Shown here: positions 55,291 to 63,089 of the stretch, piece after piece | Layout: every line of letters starts with the position of its first letter | How positions within the stretch are numbered: position 1 is the stretch's first letter | Program-made: the position numbers and the translations under genes | Notes under the pieces: generated by a model | The model's input: the letters and a program-made list of their open reading frames with translations, nothing else | Told to the model about the DNA's origin: nothing | Database searches by the model: none | Assembly: GCF_051859025.1 (NCBI RefSeq) | Contig: NZ_JBHYGL010000040.1 | Span: 152,283-216,282, forward strand | Length of the DNA: 64,000 nucleotides | Direction: 5' to 3' | Source of the DNA: Falsiroseomonas sp051859025 | GTDB taxonomy: Bacteria > Pseudomonadota > Alphaproteobacteria > Acetobacterales > Acetobacteraceae

Positions 55291-56448
55291 CTAACGCAAC
55301 AACACCGGCAGCAGCGCGTCCAGCCTCAACAACCCATCCGCCGTCGCGGCGAGGCGTCCATCTGCCCGCCATTCAAGCAACCCCTCCTCCGCCAGCCCGT
55401 CCAGCGCGCGGCGATCGACGCAATCCTCGAAGGGCAGGGTGCTGCGGGCCTCGATGCGCGCGGGGTCGATCCCCTCATGCAGCCGAAGGCCCATGAGCAG
55501 CGCTTCGCGGGCGCGGTCGCGGGGGGACAGCGCCTCCTCCTCCACCACCGCATGGCCATCGCGCCGCACCCGCGCCAGCCATTCCTCCGGCGCCCGGTGC
55601 CGGCGTGCGGCCCGTAAGGTGCCATCGGCGAAGGACAGGCGCTGATGCGCGCCGGCGCCGATGCCGAGGTAGTCGCCGTATCGCCAATAGGCGAGGTTGT
55701 GGCGGCTTTCCGCGCCCGGCTTCGCGTAGTTCGAGACCTCATAGGCGCGAAGGCCGAAGCCGGCGGCTTCCTCCGCGGTCGCGGTATAGAGGCGCTCCGC
55801 CTCCTCGCCCTCCGGCAGCGTGAAGGCGCCGCGGCCGAAGAGGGTGGCGAATTGCGTGCCGGGTTCGATGGTGAGCTGGTAGAGCGAGAGATGGTCGGCG
55901 GCCAGGGCGAGAGCCTGGCGGAGTTCGGCGCGCCAGGCGGCTTCCTGCTGGCCGGGGCGGGCATAGATCAGGTCGAAGCTGAGGCGCGGGAAGGTTTCGC
56001 GCGCGGCTTCCAGCGCGGCGATGGCCTCCCGCGTGTCATGCTTGCGGCCGAGGAAGGCCAGCGCCACGGGGTCCAGCGCCTGCACGCCGAGGGAGGCGCG
56101 GTTGATGCCGGCTGCGCGGAAATCCCGCAGTTTTGCCAATTCGACGCTGGTGGGGTTGGCCTCCAGCGTGATCTCGATATCGGGCAGGGGGTCGAAGAGG
56201 CGGGTGGCGTCCTCGATCAGGGCGGCGGCGGTGGAGGGGGCCATGAGGCTCGGCGTGCCGCCGCCGAAGAAGATGCTGGCCAGCGGGCGGCGTCCGGCGC
56301 GTTCGGCTTCGCGGGCGAGTTCCTGGCGGAGCGCGGCGGCGAAGGCCGGCTGGTCGATGCGGTCGCGGACATGGCTGTTGAAGTCGCAATACGGGCACTT
56401 GGCGGCGCAGAAGGGCCAGTGGATGTAGAGGGCGAGGGGTTCGCGCAT
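55291..56448 (-). CDS. hemW: Radical-SAM haem chaperone HemW
   Basis: HemW inserts haem into respiratory proteins; the family was long labelled oxygen-independent coproporphyrinogen oxidase-like. The 385-residue product has CAAKCPYC (Cys14, 18, 21) for the 4Fe-4S cluster, IFFGGGTPSLM and the C-terminal HNLAYWRYGDYLGIGAGAH. It lacks the extra N-terminal Cys of true HemN. The array at 55065 lies at its 3' end. Confidence 0.92.
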   Translation of the reverse strand: MREPLALYIHWPFCAAKCPYCDFNSHVRDRIDQPAFAAALRQELAREAERAGRRPLASIFFGGGTPSLMAPSTAAALIEDATRLFDPLPDIEITLEANPTSVELAKLRDFRAAGINRASLGVQALDPVALAFLGRKHDTREAIAALEAARETFPRLSFDLIYARPGQQEAAWRAELRQALALAADHLSLYQLTIEPGTQFATLFGRGAFTLPEGEEAERLYTATAEEAAGFGLRAYEVSNYAKPGAESRHNLAYWRYGDYLGIGAGAHQRLSFADGTLRAARRHRAPEEWLARVRRDGHAVVEEEALSPRDRAREALLMGLRLHEGIDPARIEARSTLPFEDCVDRRALDGLAEEGLLEWRADGRLAATADGLLRLDALLPVLLR

Positions 56449-56541
56449 CGGGTTCCGTGGATCGGGCAGGCGCGTATATGGCGGTCCCGGGGCGGCGTGG
56501 CGAGGTCGGTGGTGGCCCGCGGCAAGGCGGATGGGGGGGCG

Positions 56542-57027
56542 ATGTCGGGCGGATCGGTCGAGCGGGTGAGGGCGGCGCTGGCGGCGGCGGGGCATGCCGA
56601 TACGATCCAGGCCTTCGCGGAGGGCACGCGCAGTGCCGCGGATGCCGCCGCGGCGGTGGGCTGCGATGTCGCGCAGATCGCGAAATCCATCATCTTCCGG
56701 CCAGGGGAAGGGGCGGGGTCGCGGGCGGTGCTGGTGATCGCATCCGGCGCCAATCGCGTGGACATGGGCAAGGTGGCCGCCGCGACAGGGTTTCACGTGA
56801 AACGCGCGGATGGGGGATGGGTGAGGGAGGTGACGGGCTTCGCCATCGGCGGCGTCGCGCCCATCGCGCATCTGTCGTCGCCGGTGGTGCTGGTGGATGA
56901 TGATCTGTTCGCGCTGGACAGGGTCTGGGCCGCGGCGGGTTCGCCCCTGCATGTGTTCGAGACGACGGCCGAGGCGCTGCTGCGCATGACGGGCGGCCAG
57001 CGGGCCGATATCAGGGAGACATCGTGA
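56542..57027 (+). CDS. YbaK/EbsC family aminoacyl-tRNA deacylase
   Basis: 161 residues with one YbaK domain. DVAQIAKSIIFRPG has the catalytic Lys of the family; VLVIASGANRVDMGKV and IGGVAPIAHLS follow. Relatives remove mischarged Pro from tRNA-Cys or tRNA-Pro. The middle of the gene contains the parS-like palindrome encoding FHVK. It overlaps the MAPEG start by four bases. Confidence 0.88.
   Translation: MSGGSVERVRAALAAAGHADTIQAFAEGTRSAADAAAAVGCDVAQIAKSIIFRPGEGAGSRAVLVIASGANRVDMGKVAAATGFHVKRADGGWVREVTGFAIGGVAPIAHLSSPVVLVDDDLFALDRVWAAAGSPLHVFETTAEALLRMTGGQRADIRETS
56789..56804. promoter_or_regulatory. parS-like site 3 (14 of 16 bases)
   Basis: GGTTTCACGTGAAACG contains the perfect 14-base palindromic core GTTTCACGTGAAAC; only the two outer bases differ from parS. 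It is inside the ybaK-like coding region. Confidence 0.7.
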
Positions 57028-57416
57028 TGCTGCCGGTCACGGCCTTCTATGCGGGGCTGATCGCCTTCGGGTTCGTCTATCTGTCGCTGCGGGTGGTGAA
57101 GCAGCGCCACGCCTATCGGGTGGCGCTGGGCACGCCGCATCGCCTGGTGGAACGCGCGGTGCGGGCGCATGGCAATTTCGCGGAATATGCGCCGCTGGCG
57201 CTGGTGCTGATGGCGCTGTGCGAGGCGAATGGACTGCCCGAATGGGCGGTGCATGTGCTGGGGGTGGTGCTGCTGGCGGGCCGCGCGCTGCACGCCTTCG
57301 GCATTTCGCGGGAGCCGGAGGTGATGAAGTGGCGCTCCCTCGGCATGGGGCTGACCTTCGCCATGCTGGGCGTGGCCGGGGCGGCACTGATCGGCCTGGC
57401 GGCGGCGGGGATGTGA
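57024..57416 (+). CDS. MAPEG-family membrane protein
   Basis: 130 residues with four membrane helices. RVVKQRHAYRVALG, VERAVRAHGNFAEYAPLALVL and GRALHAFG follow the MAPEG pattern of trimeric glutathione-linked enzymes. Its bacterial role is unknown. GTG 57024 overlaps the ybaK-like stop; ATG 57027 is equally possible. Confidence 0.87.
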   Translation: MMLPVTAFYAGLIAFGFVYLSLRVVKQRHAYRVALGTPHRLVERAVRAHGNFAEYAPLALVLMALCEANGLPEWAVHVLGVVLLAGRALHAFGISREPEVMKWRSLGMGLTFAMLGVAGAALIGLAAAGM

Positions 57417-57585
57417 CGCGGGGGCGATCTTCCGCCAAGGCCCGGGCCGATCCATCCGCGTCCCGGACGGGCAGCCTTGGTGGTTCACACGCGGTTGTGA
57501 AGATTTGTCCACTTGCGCGGAGTGTTGGCGATTCAGGTGCTCGCCGCGCTTTCAATGGCAGCCCGCTGGCTCCATTTTTGACGAC

Positions 57586-59376
57586 ATGATTCCCACCCTG
57601 GATATCTCGACCGCCTTCCTGGTGAGTGGCGTGGTCGGCGCGGTTGCGACCGTGCTGGCGGATATCACGCTGCGCCGCGAGCATGACCTGCCCTGCCGGC
57701 GGGCCTGGGTGGGCTATTCCGCGGCCCAGGCGATCGCCTGCTTCCTGAACGCCACGCGCGGCGGGACCCTGCCGGAGGAAATCGGGGTGGTCGGCGCGAA
57801 CGGGGCGCAGATCCTGGCGATCGGCCTGCTGTGGCTGGGCGCGCAACGGTTGCGGGGCGTACAGACGCCGGGGTGGGTCGCGGTCCTGCCGGCAGCGGTC
57901 TGGCTGCTGGCCTGCCTGCTGCCGTGGTTCCTCGAGGAACGCATGGTGCGACACCTGTTGCTGTGGCCTGTCTGCCTGGTGATGCTGGCGGCGACGGCGC
58001 GGGAACTCTGGCGGGCCGGGGACGAATTGTCGCTGCCAAGCGCGAAGACGCTGAGCCTGGCGGTGTGCGTGGTCGCGATGCTGCCGGTGCTGCGCCTGGT
58101 GCAGCTGGCCCTGGAGGCACCCTACAGCCTGGGCATCGTCACCGTGCTGATGGTGGCCGCGATGGGCACGGCGGTGCCCTTCCTGGCGCTGTCGGTCGCC
58201 ATTGAACGGATGCAGCAGTTGCGGGCGCAGGGCGAGGCCGCGGCGGCCAGTGCCGGCCGGGCGGGGATCGAACGCCTCCTCGGCGGGCTTCCGGCCGTGA
58301 TCTTCCTGCGCGAGCAGGGCCCGGACGGTGCGCTGCGCCTGCTGTATCGCGGGGGGGGCCTGGAGACGGTGCTGGGGTGGCCGGCGGCCAGCCTGGCCGG
58401 CCTGCCCGATTTCAGCGCCTACACCAGGCCGGAAGACCCCAAGCTGGTGCAGTTCCTGCCGGTGATGCTGCGTGACGGCCACGCCACCTACGAATGGCGC
58501 ATGCGGCAGCCCGATGGGACATGGCGCTGGATGCAGACGCTGATCCGGACCCTCTGCAAGCGGCCGGACGGCACCGTCGAAATTGTGGGATACACCCTGG
58601 ATATCACGACCATGCGTGAGGCGCGGGCGCAGTCCCTGTCGGCGGCGAGGCTGGCCTCATTGGGGGAGATGGCGGCCGGGCTGGCGCATGAGCTGAAACA
58701 GCCGCTGCAGGCCATCTCCCTGGCCGCGGACATCGCGCAGCTGGCGCTGGGGCGGCAGGATGGGGCGGAGGCTGACAGGCGGCTCGACACCATCACGGAG
58801 CAATCGCAGCGCACGGCATCGCTGCTCGACCAGCTGCGGCGCTTCGCGCGGGGTGCCGAAGCGGATGAGGCGCCGGGCCCGGTGAAGCTGGCCGATGCGG
58901 TGGAGGGGACGCTGGACCTCATGCGCTTCACGCTTCGAGCGAGCTCCGTCTGCGTCGAGGTGGCGCTGGGCGATCCGCCGCCGGTGGTGCGGGCGCAGGC
59001 GATCCTGCTCCAGCAGGTGCTGTCCAACCTGCTGCTGAACGCGCGCGACGCAGTGGCCGGGCTGCCGGCGGGGGCGGTGCGACGGATCAGAATCTCCGCC
59101 GAGCCGGTGGAGGGCGGGGGGGCGGGCGGGATGGTGCGGCTTGTGGTGGCCGATACCGGCGGTGGCATCCCGGCCGCGGTGATGGGGCAGCTGTTCGAGC
59201 CCTTCGTCACCACCAAGGGGCCTGACCGCGGCACGGGTCTCGGGCTGTCCATCTGCTACGGGCTGGTGCGGTCGATGGGTGGCACCATCGAGGCGCGCAA
59301 CGATGCGGAAGGCGCGGTCATCACGATCATGCTGCAGGCGGTGGATGAGGAGCACCACGCGGCCGCGGCCGCGTGA
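57586..59376 (+). CDS. Orphan hybrid-free PAS sensor histidine kinase
   Basis: 596 residues. About seven N-terminal membrane helices (1-205), a PAS domain (about 235-350) with YEWRMRQPDGTWRWM, a HisKA-like block AAGLAHELKQPLQAIS with His at about 368, and a catalytic domain with NLLLNARDAV, ADTGGGIP and GTGLGLSICY. The H-box 'HELKQPL' is the type found in NtrB/PAS kinases. No response regulator is adjacent. Confidence 0.88.
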   Translation: MIPTLDISTAFLVSGVVGAVATVLADITLRREHDLPCRRAWVGYSAAQAIACFLNATRGGTLPEEIGVVGANGAQILAIGLLWLGAQRLRGVQTPGWVAVLPAAVWLLACLLPWFLEERMVRHLLLWPVCLVMLAATARELWRAGDELSLPSAKTLSLAVCVVAMLPVLRLVQLALEAPYSLGIVTVLMVAAMGTAVPFLALSVAIERMQQLRAQGEAAAASAGRAGIERLLGGLPAVIFLREQGPDGALRLLYRGGGLETVLGWPAASLAGLPDFSAYTRPEDPKLVQFLPVMLRDGHATYEWRMRQPDGTWRWMQTLIRTLCKRPDGTVEIVGYTLDITTMREARAQSLSAARLASLGEMAAGLAHELKQPLQAISLAADIAQLALGRQDGAEADRRLDTITEQSQRTASLLDQLRRFARGAEADEAPGPVKLADAVEGTLDLMRFTLRASSVCVEVALGDPPPVVRAQAILLQQVLSNLLLNARDAVAGLPAGAVRRIRISAEPVEGGGAGGMVRLVVADTGGGIPAAVMGQLFEPFVTTKGPDRGTGLGLSICYGLVRSMGGTIEARNDAEGAVITIMLQAVDEEHHAAAAA

Positions 59377-59379
59377 CGG

Positions 59380-61503
59380 TCAGGCGCGCCGGACGATCAG
59401 CGCATCGACGGCGGTGATGCTGTTGCCAGTACAGATCAGGGGATTCACGTCGATCTCCTCGATTTCGACGGCGTGATCGGCGACGAAGCGGGAGAAATCC
59501 GACAGGATTGTCGCCAGTGCCGGGACATCGATCGGCGGGGCGCCGCGAAAGCCGTCGAGGAGGGCCGCACCCTTCAGGCGGCGCAGCGCTGATTCGGCCG
59601 CGGCCGGGGTGAAGGGGGCGGGGAGGAGCGCGGTGTCGCGCAGCAGCTCCGCCATCACGCCGCCGAAGCCGAAGGCGACGAGGGGGCCGAAGGCGGGATC
59701 GATGCGCGCGCCCATCAGCATCTCCAGGCCGCGCGGCACCATGGGCTGGACCAGCACGCCGGCGATGCGGTCCGCCGAGGTGGCGGCCAGCGCGCGGTCC
59801 ATGATGGCGTCGAAGGCGGCCTCGACCTGGGCGGCGTCGGCCAGGGCCAGGCGGATAACGCCGGCCTCCGTCTTGTGGGGGATGTCGGGGCTTTCGGCCT
59901 TCAGCGCGACGGGGAAGCCAAGCGAGGTGGCGGCGGCGGCGGCCTCGGCGGCGCTGCGGGCCAGGCATTCGGGCACCACGGGGATGCCGTAGGGGGCGAG
60001 CAGTGCCTTGGCCGCACGCTCCGCCAGCACGCGGTCAGGTGCGGTGCGGAGCGCGGTGGCGGCGGCGGCCCGGATGGCCCGCGGCGTGGGGGCGGGGGGT
60101 TCCGGCAACGACGCGTCGCGCCTGAGCCAGGCGGCGATGGCGGCGAACAGGCGGGGCAGGCTGCGGAAAGTGGCGATGCCGGGCTCGGCCTCCAGGCTCA
60201 GCACGCCCTCGCCCTCCAGCCATTCGGTGGCCCAGTAGCAGCAGATCGGCTTGCCGTGGCGGGCGGCGAGGCGCTTCCAGGCTTCGAAGCGCGTGGCGCC
60301 GAAGGGGTCGGCATAGGGGTAGATGACCATCAGGCACGCATAGGCGGGGTCCGCCAGGAAGGCGCTGGCCGAGGCCTCGAAGGCGGTACCGTCATTCAGC
60401 GCCATGGCGGTGACGTCGCAGGGATTCCGGGCGGCGCCGAATTCGGGGACATGGGCGCGCAGCGTTGCGGCGGTGATGCCCTCGGGCTGGGGGAGGGGGA
60501 CGCCAAAGGCCTCCGCCTGGTCCGCGGCCGCGACGCCGAAGCCGCCGGAGGCGAGGACGACGCCGACGCCGTGCCCGCGCGGACGGCCAGCCTTGGCCAT
60601 GAAGCGGGCGGTTTCCATGACGGCGTCGAGGCTGTCGACCAGGATCGCGCCCTCGGCTTCCAGGATGGCGCGATAGGCGGCGTGATTGCCGGCCAAGGCG
60701 CCGGTGTGGGAGAGCGCGGCCTCCGCCCCCTGGTCGCTGGCGGCCATCTTGTGGATGACCAGGGGCTTGCCGGCGCGGGCGGCGATGGCGGCGGCCTCCG
60801 CAAGTTGGCGCGGATGCTCCACGCCTTCGAAGACGGCGGCGATGGCGCGGCAGGCCTCGTCCTGCGCCAGATAGGCGATGAGGTCGGCGATGCCGACATC
60901 GGCGGCGTTGCCGACGGGGATGGCGTGGCTGACGGCGACGCCGCGCTCCATCGCCTGCGCCAGGGCCATGCTGACGGAGCCGGATTGCGTGACGATGCCG
61001 ATGGCGGCCTCGTCCATCGGCCGGGGCTCCGGCATGCGGCCGAACATCATCCGCGCGCCGATCGCGTAGTTGGTGGCGCCGAGGCAATTGGGGCCGAGCA
61101 GCCGGGTGCCGGTGCCCGCGACCATCGCCGTGAGGCGCGCCTGGAGGGCGACCAGGTCGGGGTTGCGCGTCTCCGCATAGCCGGAGGCGTAGAGGATGAC
61201 GCCGCCGACACCGGCCTCGATGCATTCCGCGATGGTGGCCTCCACCTGGTCCCGGCCGAGGGCGACGATGGCGCAATCCGGGGGGGAGGGCAGGGCGGAC
61301 AGGGCGGGGAAGCAGGGCGTACCCTCGATCGTGCCGTAGCGGGGGTTCACGGGATGGATGGCGCCCGCGAAGCCGCGGAGGTTGCGGAGCGTGCGGAGGC
61401 CGAAGGAACCCTCCCGCGGGGAGGCGCCGATGATGGCGATGGAGGCGGGGTGCAGCAGGCGGCGGAGCGCGGCGTGGGCGTAGGGGGCGCGGAGGGTTTC
61501 CAT
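59380..61503 (-). CDS. Acyl-CoA synthetase, NDP-forming (acetate-CoA ligase family)
   Basis: 707 residues. The CoA-binding domain (about 10-145) opens with PASIAIIGASPREGSFG; the ligase domain contains IGIVTQSGSVSMALAQ and SHTGALAGNHAAYRA, the latter with the phospho-accepting His; an ATP-grasp domain (about 485-705) has YGIPVVPE, KAESPDIPHKTEAGVIRL and EIEEIDVNPLI. It makes acyl-CoA with NTP or releases it to gain NTP; the acyl group is unknown. Its stop faces the orphan kinase stop, three bases apart. Confidence 0.9.
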   Translation of the reverse strand: METLRAPYAHAALRRLLHPASIAIIGASPREGSFGLRTLRNLRGFAGAIHPVNPRYGTIEGTPCFPALSALPSPPDCAIVALGRDQVEATIAECIEAGVGGVILYASGYAETRNPDLVALQARLTAMVAGTGTRLLGPNCLGATNYAIGARMMFGRMPEPRPMDEAAIGIVTQSGSVSMALAQAMERGVAVSHAIPVGNAADVGIADLIAYLAQDEACRAIAAVFEGVEHPRQLAEAAAIAARAGKPLVIHKMAASDQGAEAALSHTGALAGNHAAYRAILEAEGAILVDSLDAVMETARFMAKAGRPRGHGVGVVLASGGFGVAAADQAEAFGVPLPQPEGITAATLRAHVPEFGAARNPCDVTAMALNDGTAFEASASAFLADPAYACLMVIYPYADPFGATRFEAWKRLAARHGKPICCYWATEWLEGEGVLSLEAEPGIATFRSLPRLFAAIAAWLRRDASLPEPPAPTPRAIRAAAATALRTAPDRVLAERAAKALLAPYGIPVVPECLARSAAEAAAAATSLGFPVALKAESPDIPHKTEAGVIRLALADAAQVEAAFDAIMDRALAATSADRIAGVLVQPMVPRGLEMLMGARIDPAFGPLVAFGFGGVMAELLRDTALLPAPFTPAAAESALRRLKGAALLDGFRGAPPIDVPALATILSDFSRFVADHAVEIEEIDVNPLICTGNSITAVDALIVRRA

Positions 61504-61583
61504 GCGCCATTCTCGACCCTGGCCGGCGTGGCGGGAAGCCGGGTGGGGTTGTGTGGCGCGATGCGGGGGACGATGTGGCTGGT

Positions 61584-63044
61584 ATGAGCACCTCATCCTG
61601 GCCCTTCGACAACAGCTACGCCCGCCTGCCGGAGCGTTTCCACGCCAGGCTGGACCCCACGCCGGTGGCGGCGCCGTGCCTCATCAAGGTGAACCACGCG
61701 CTGGCGCGGGAGATGGGGCTGGACCCGGCGGCGCTGGAATCCGCGGATGGGGTGGCGGTGCTGGCGGGGAATGCGGTGCCGGATGGCGCGGCGCCGCTCG
61801 CGGCCGCCTATGCGGGGCACCAGTTCGGGCATTTCACGCCGCAGCTCGGCGATGGGCGGGCGATACTGCTGGGGGAGGTGGTGGGGCCGGACGGGCGCCG
61901 CCGCGACATCCAGCTGAAGGGATCGGGGCCGACGCCCTTCTCCCGCCGCGGCGACGGGCGGGCGGCGCTCGGGCCGGTGCTGCGGGAATATGTGATCAGC
62001 GAGGCGATGCATGCCCTCGGCATCCCCACCACGCGGGCGCTGGCGGCGGTGACGACGGGGGAGCATGTGTTCCGCGAAACCGCCCTGCCCGGCGCGATCG
62101 TGGCGCGCGTGGCGTCGAGCCATATCCGCGTCGGCACCTTCCAGTATTTCGCGGCGCGGGGCGATGTGGAGGGGATCCGGATCCTCGCCGACCATGCCAT
62201 CGCGCGGCACTATCCGGAGGCGGCGACGGACGAAAATCCCTATCGCGCTTTCCTCGAAGCCGTGGTGGCGCGGCAGGCGGCGCTGGTGGCGCAATGGCTG
62301 CTGGTGGGGTTCATCCATGGCGTGATGAACACCGACAACATGAGCGTGGCGGGGGAGACGATCGACTACGGCCCCTGTGCCTTCATGGATGCCTATGACC
62401 CCGGCGCGGTCTTCAGCTCCATCGATCACGGCGCCCGCTACGCCTATGGCAACCAGCCCCGCATCGCGCAGTGGAACCTGACCCGCCTGGCGGAGACGCT
62501 GCTGCCGCTGCTGGCGGCGGAGGAGGAGCCGGCGCTGGAGGCAGCGAAGCAGGCGCTGACGGGCTTCGGGCCGGCCTTCCAATCCGCCTATATCGGCGGG
62601 CTGGCGCGGAAGATCGGGCTTTCCTCCGTGCGGGATGGCGATGCGGAGCTGGCGCAGGATTTCCTGACGCTGATGGCGGAAGCGGGGGCCGACTTCACCC
62701 TCGTCTTCCGCGCGCTGGGTGATGATGACGCCCTGCGCGCGCTGTTCGCCGACCCCGCGCCGCTCGATGCCTGGCTGGATCGCTGGCGCCTGCGGTTGGA
62801 ATCGGACCCGCAATCGCCGGAGGAACGCCGCGCGACGATGCGTGGCGCCAACCCCGCCTTCATCCCCCGCAACCACCAGATGGAGGCGGCGATCCTGGCC
62901 GCGGTGGAACGTGAGGATTTTCGGCCGTTCGAGGAATTGCTGGACGTGCTCGCCAGGCCCTTCGAGGACCAGCCTGACAGGGAGCGGTTCATGGTGCCGC
63001 CGAAGGCGGAGGAACGCGTCCTCGCGACCTTCTGCGGCACCTAG
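61584..63044 (+). CDS. selO: Protein adenylyltransferase SelO/YdiU
   Basis: SelO is a pseudokinase-fold enzyme that transfers AMP from ATP to Ser, Thr or Tyr of target proteins, linked to oxidative stress. The 486-residue product has FDNSYARLPERF, LAAAYAGHQFGHFTPQLGDG, QLKGSGPTPFSRRGDGRA and GVMNTDNMSV, the metal-binding block. The C-terminus ends in TFCGT, placing the usual redox Cys three residues from the end. Confidence 0.95.
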   Translation: MSTSSWPFDNSYARLPERFHARLDPTPVAAPCLIKVNHALAREMGLDPAALESADGVAVLAGNAVPDGAAPLAAAYAGHQFGHFTPQLGDGRAILLGEVVGPDGRRRDIQLKGSGPTPFSRRGDGRAALGPVLREYVISEAMHALGIPTTRALAAVTTGEHVFRETALPGAIVARVASSHIRVGTFQYFAARGDVEGIRILADHAIARHYPEAATDENPYRAFLEAVVARQAALVAQWLLVGFIHGVMNTDNMSVAGETIDYGPCAFMDAYDPGAVFSSIDHGARYAYGNQPRIAQWNLTRLAETLLPLLAAEEEPALEAAKQALTGFGPAFQSAYIGGLARKIGLSSVRDGDAELAQDFLTLMAEAGADFTLVFRALGDDDALRALFADPAPLDAWLDRWRLRLESDPQSPEERRATMRGANPAFIPRNHQMEAAILAAVEREDFRPFEELLDVLARPFEDQPDRERFMVPPKAEERVLATFCGT

Positions 63045-63078
63045 GGCATGATCCGTCCGGTTGAACGGATCATGCCCT
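63043..63078. terminator. Long perfect palindrome between selO and the repeat-protein gene
   Basis: AGGGCATGATCCGT pairs with ACGGATCATGCCCT over an 8-base loop, a 14-bp perfect stem with no T-tract. It overlaps the selO stop by two bases and lies 12 bases from the convergent gene's stop; it may end transcription in both directions. Confidence 0.6.
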
Positions 63079-63089
63079 GATCCCGCGGG

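Noticed and set aside
54954..55496. Cys/Gly/Pro repeat protein encoded by the 36-bp array
   Set aside because: The reading frame exists only because 36 is divisible by three; it has no ribosome site, odd composition, and overlaps the hemW end.
55645..56541. Plus-strand extension of the ybaK-like frame to 55645
   Set aside because: This part is antisense of hemW, which has all radical-SAM motifs; the true start is ATG 56542.
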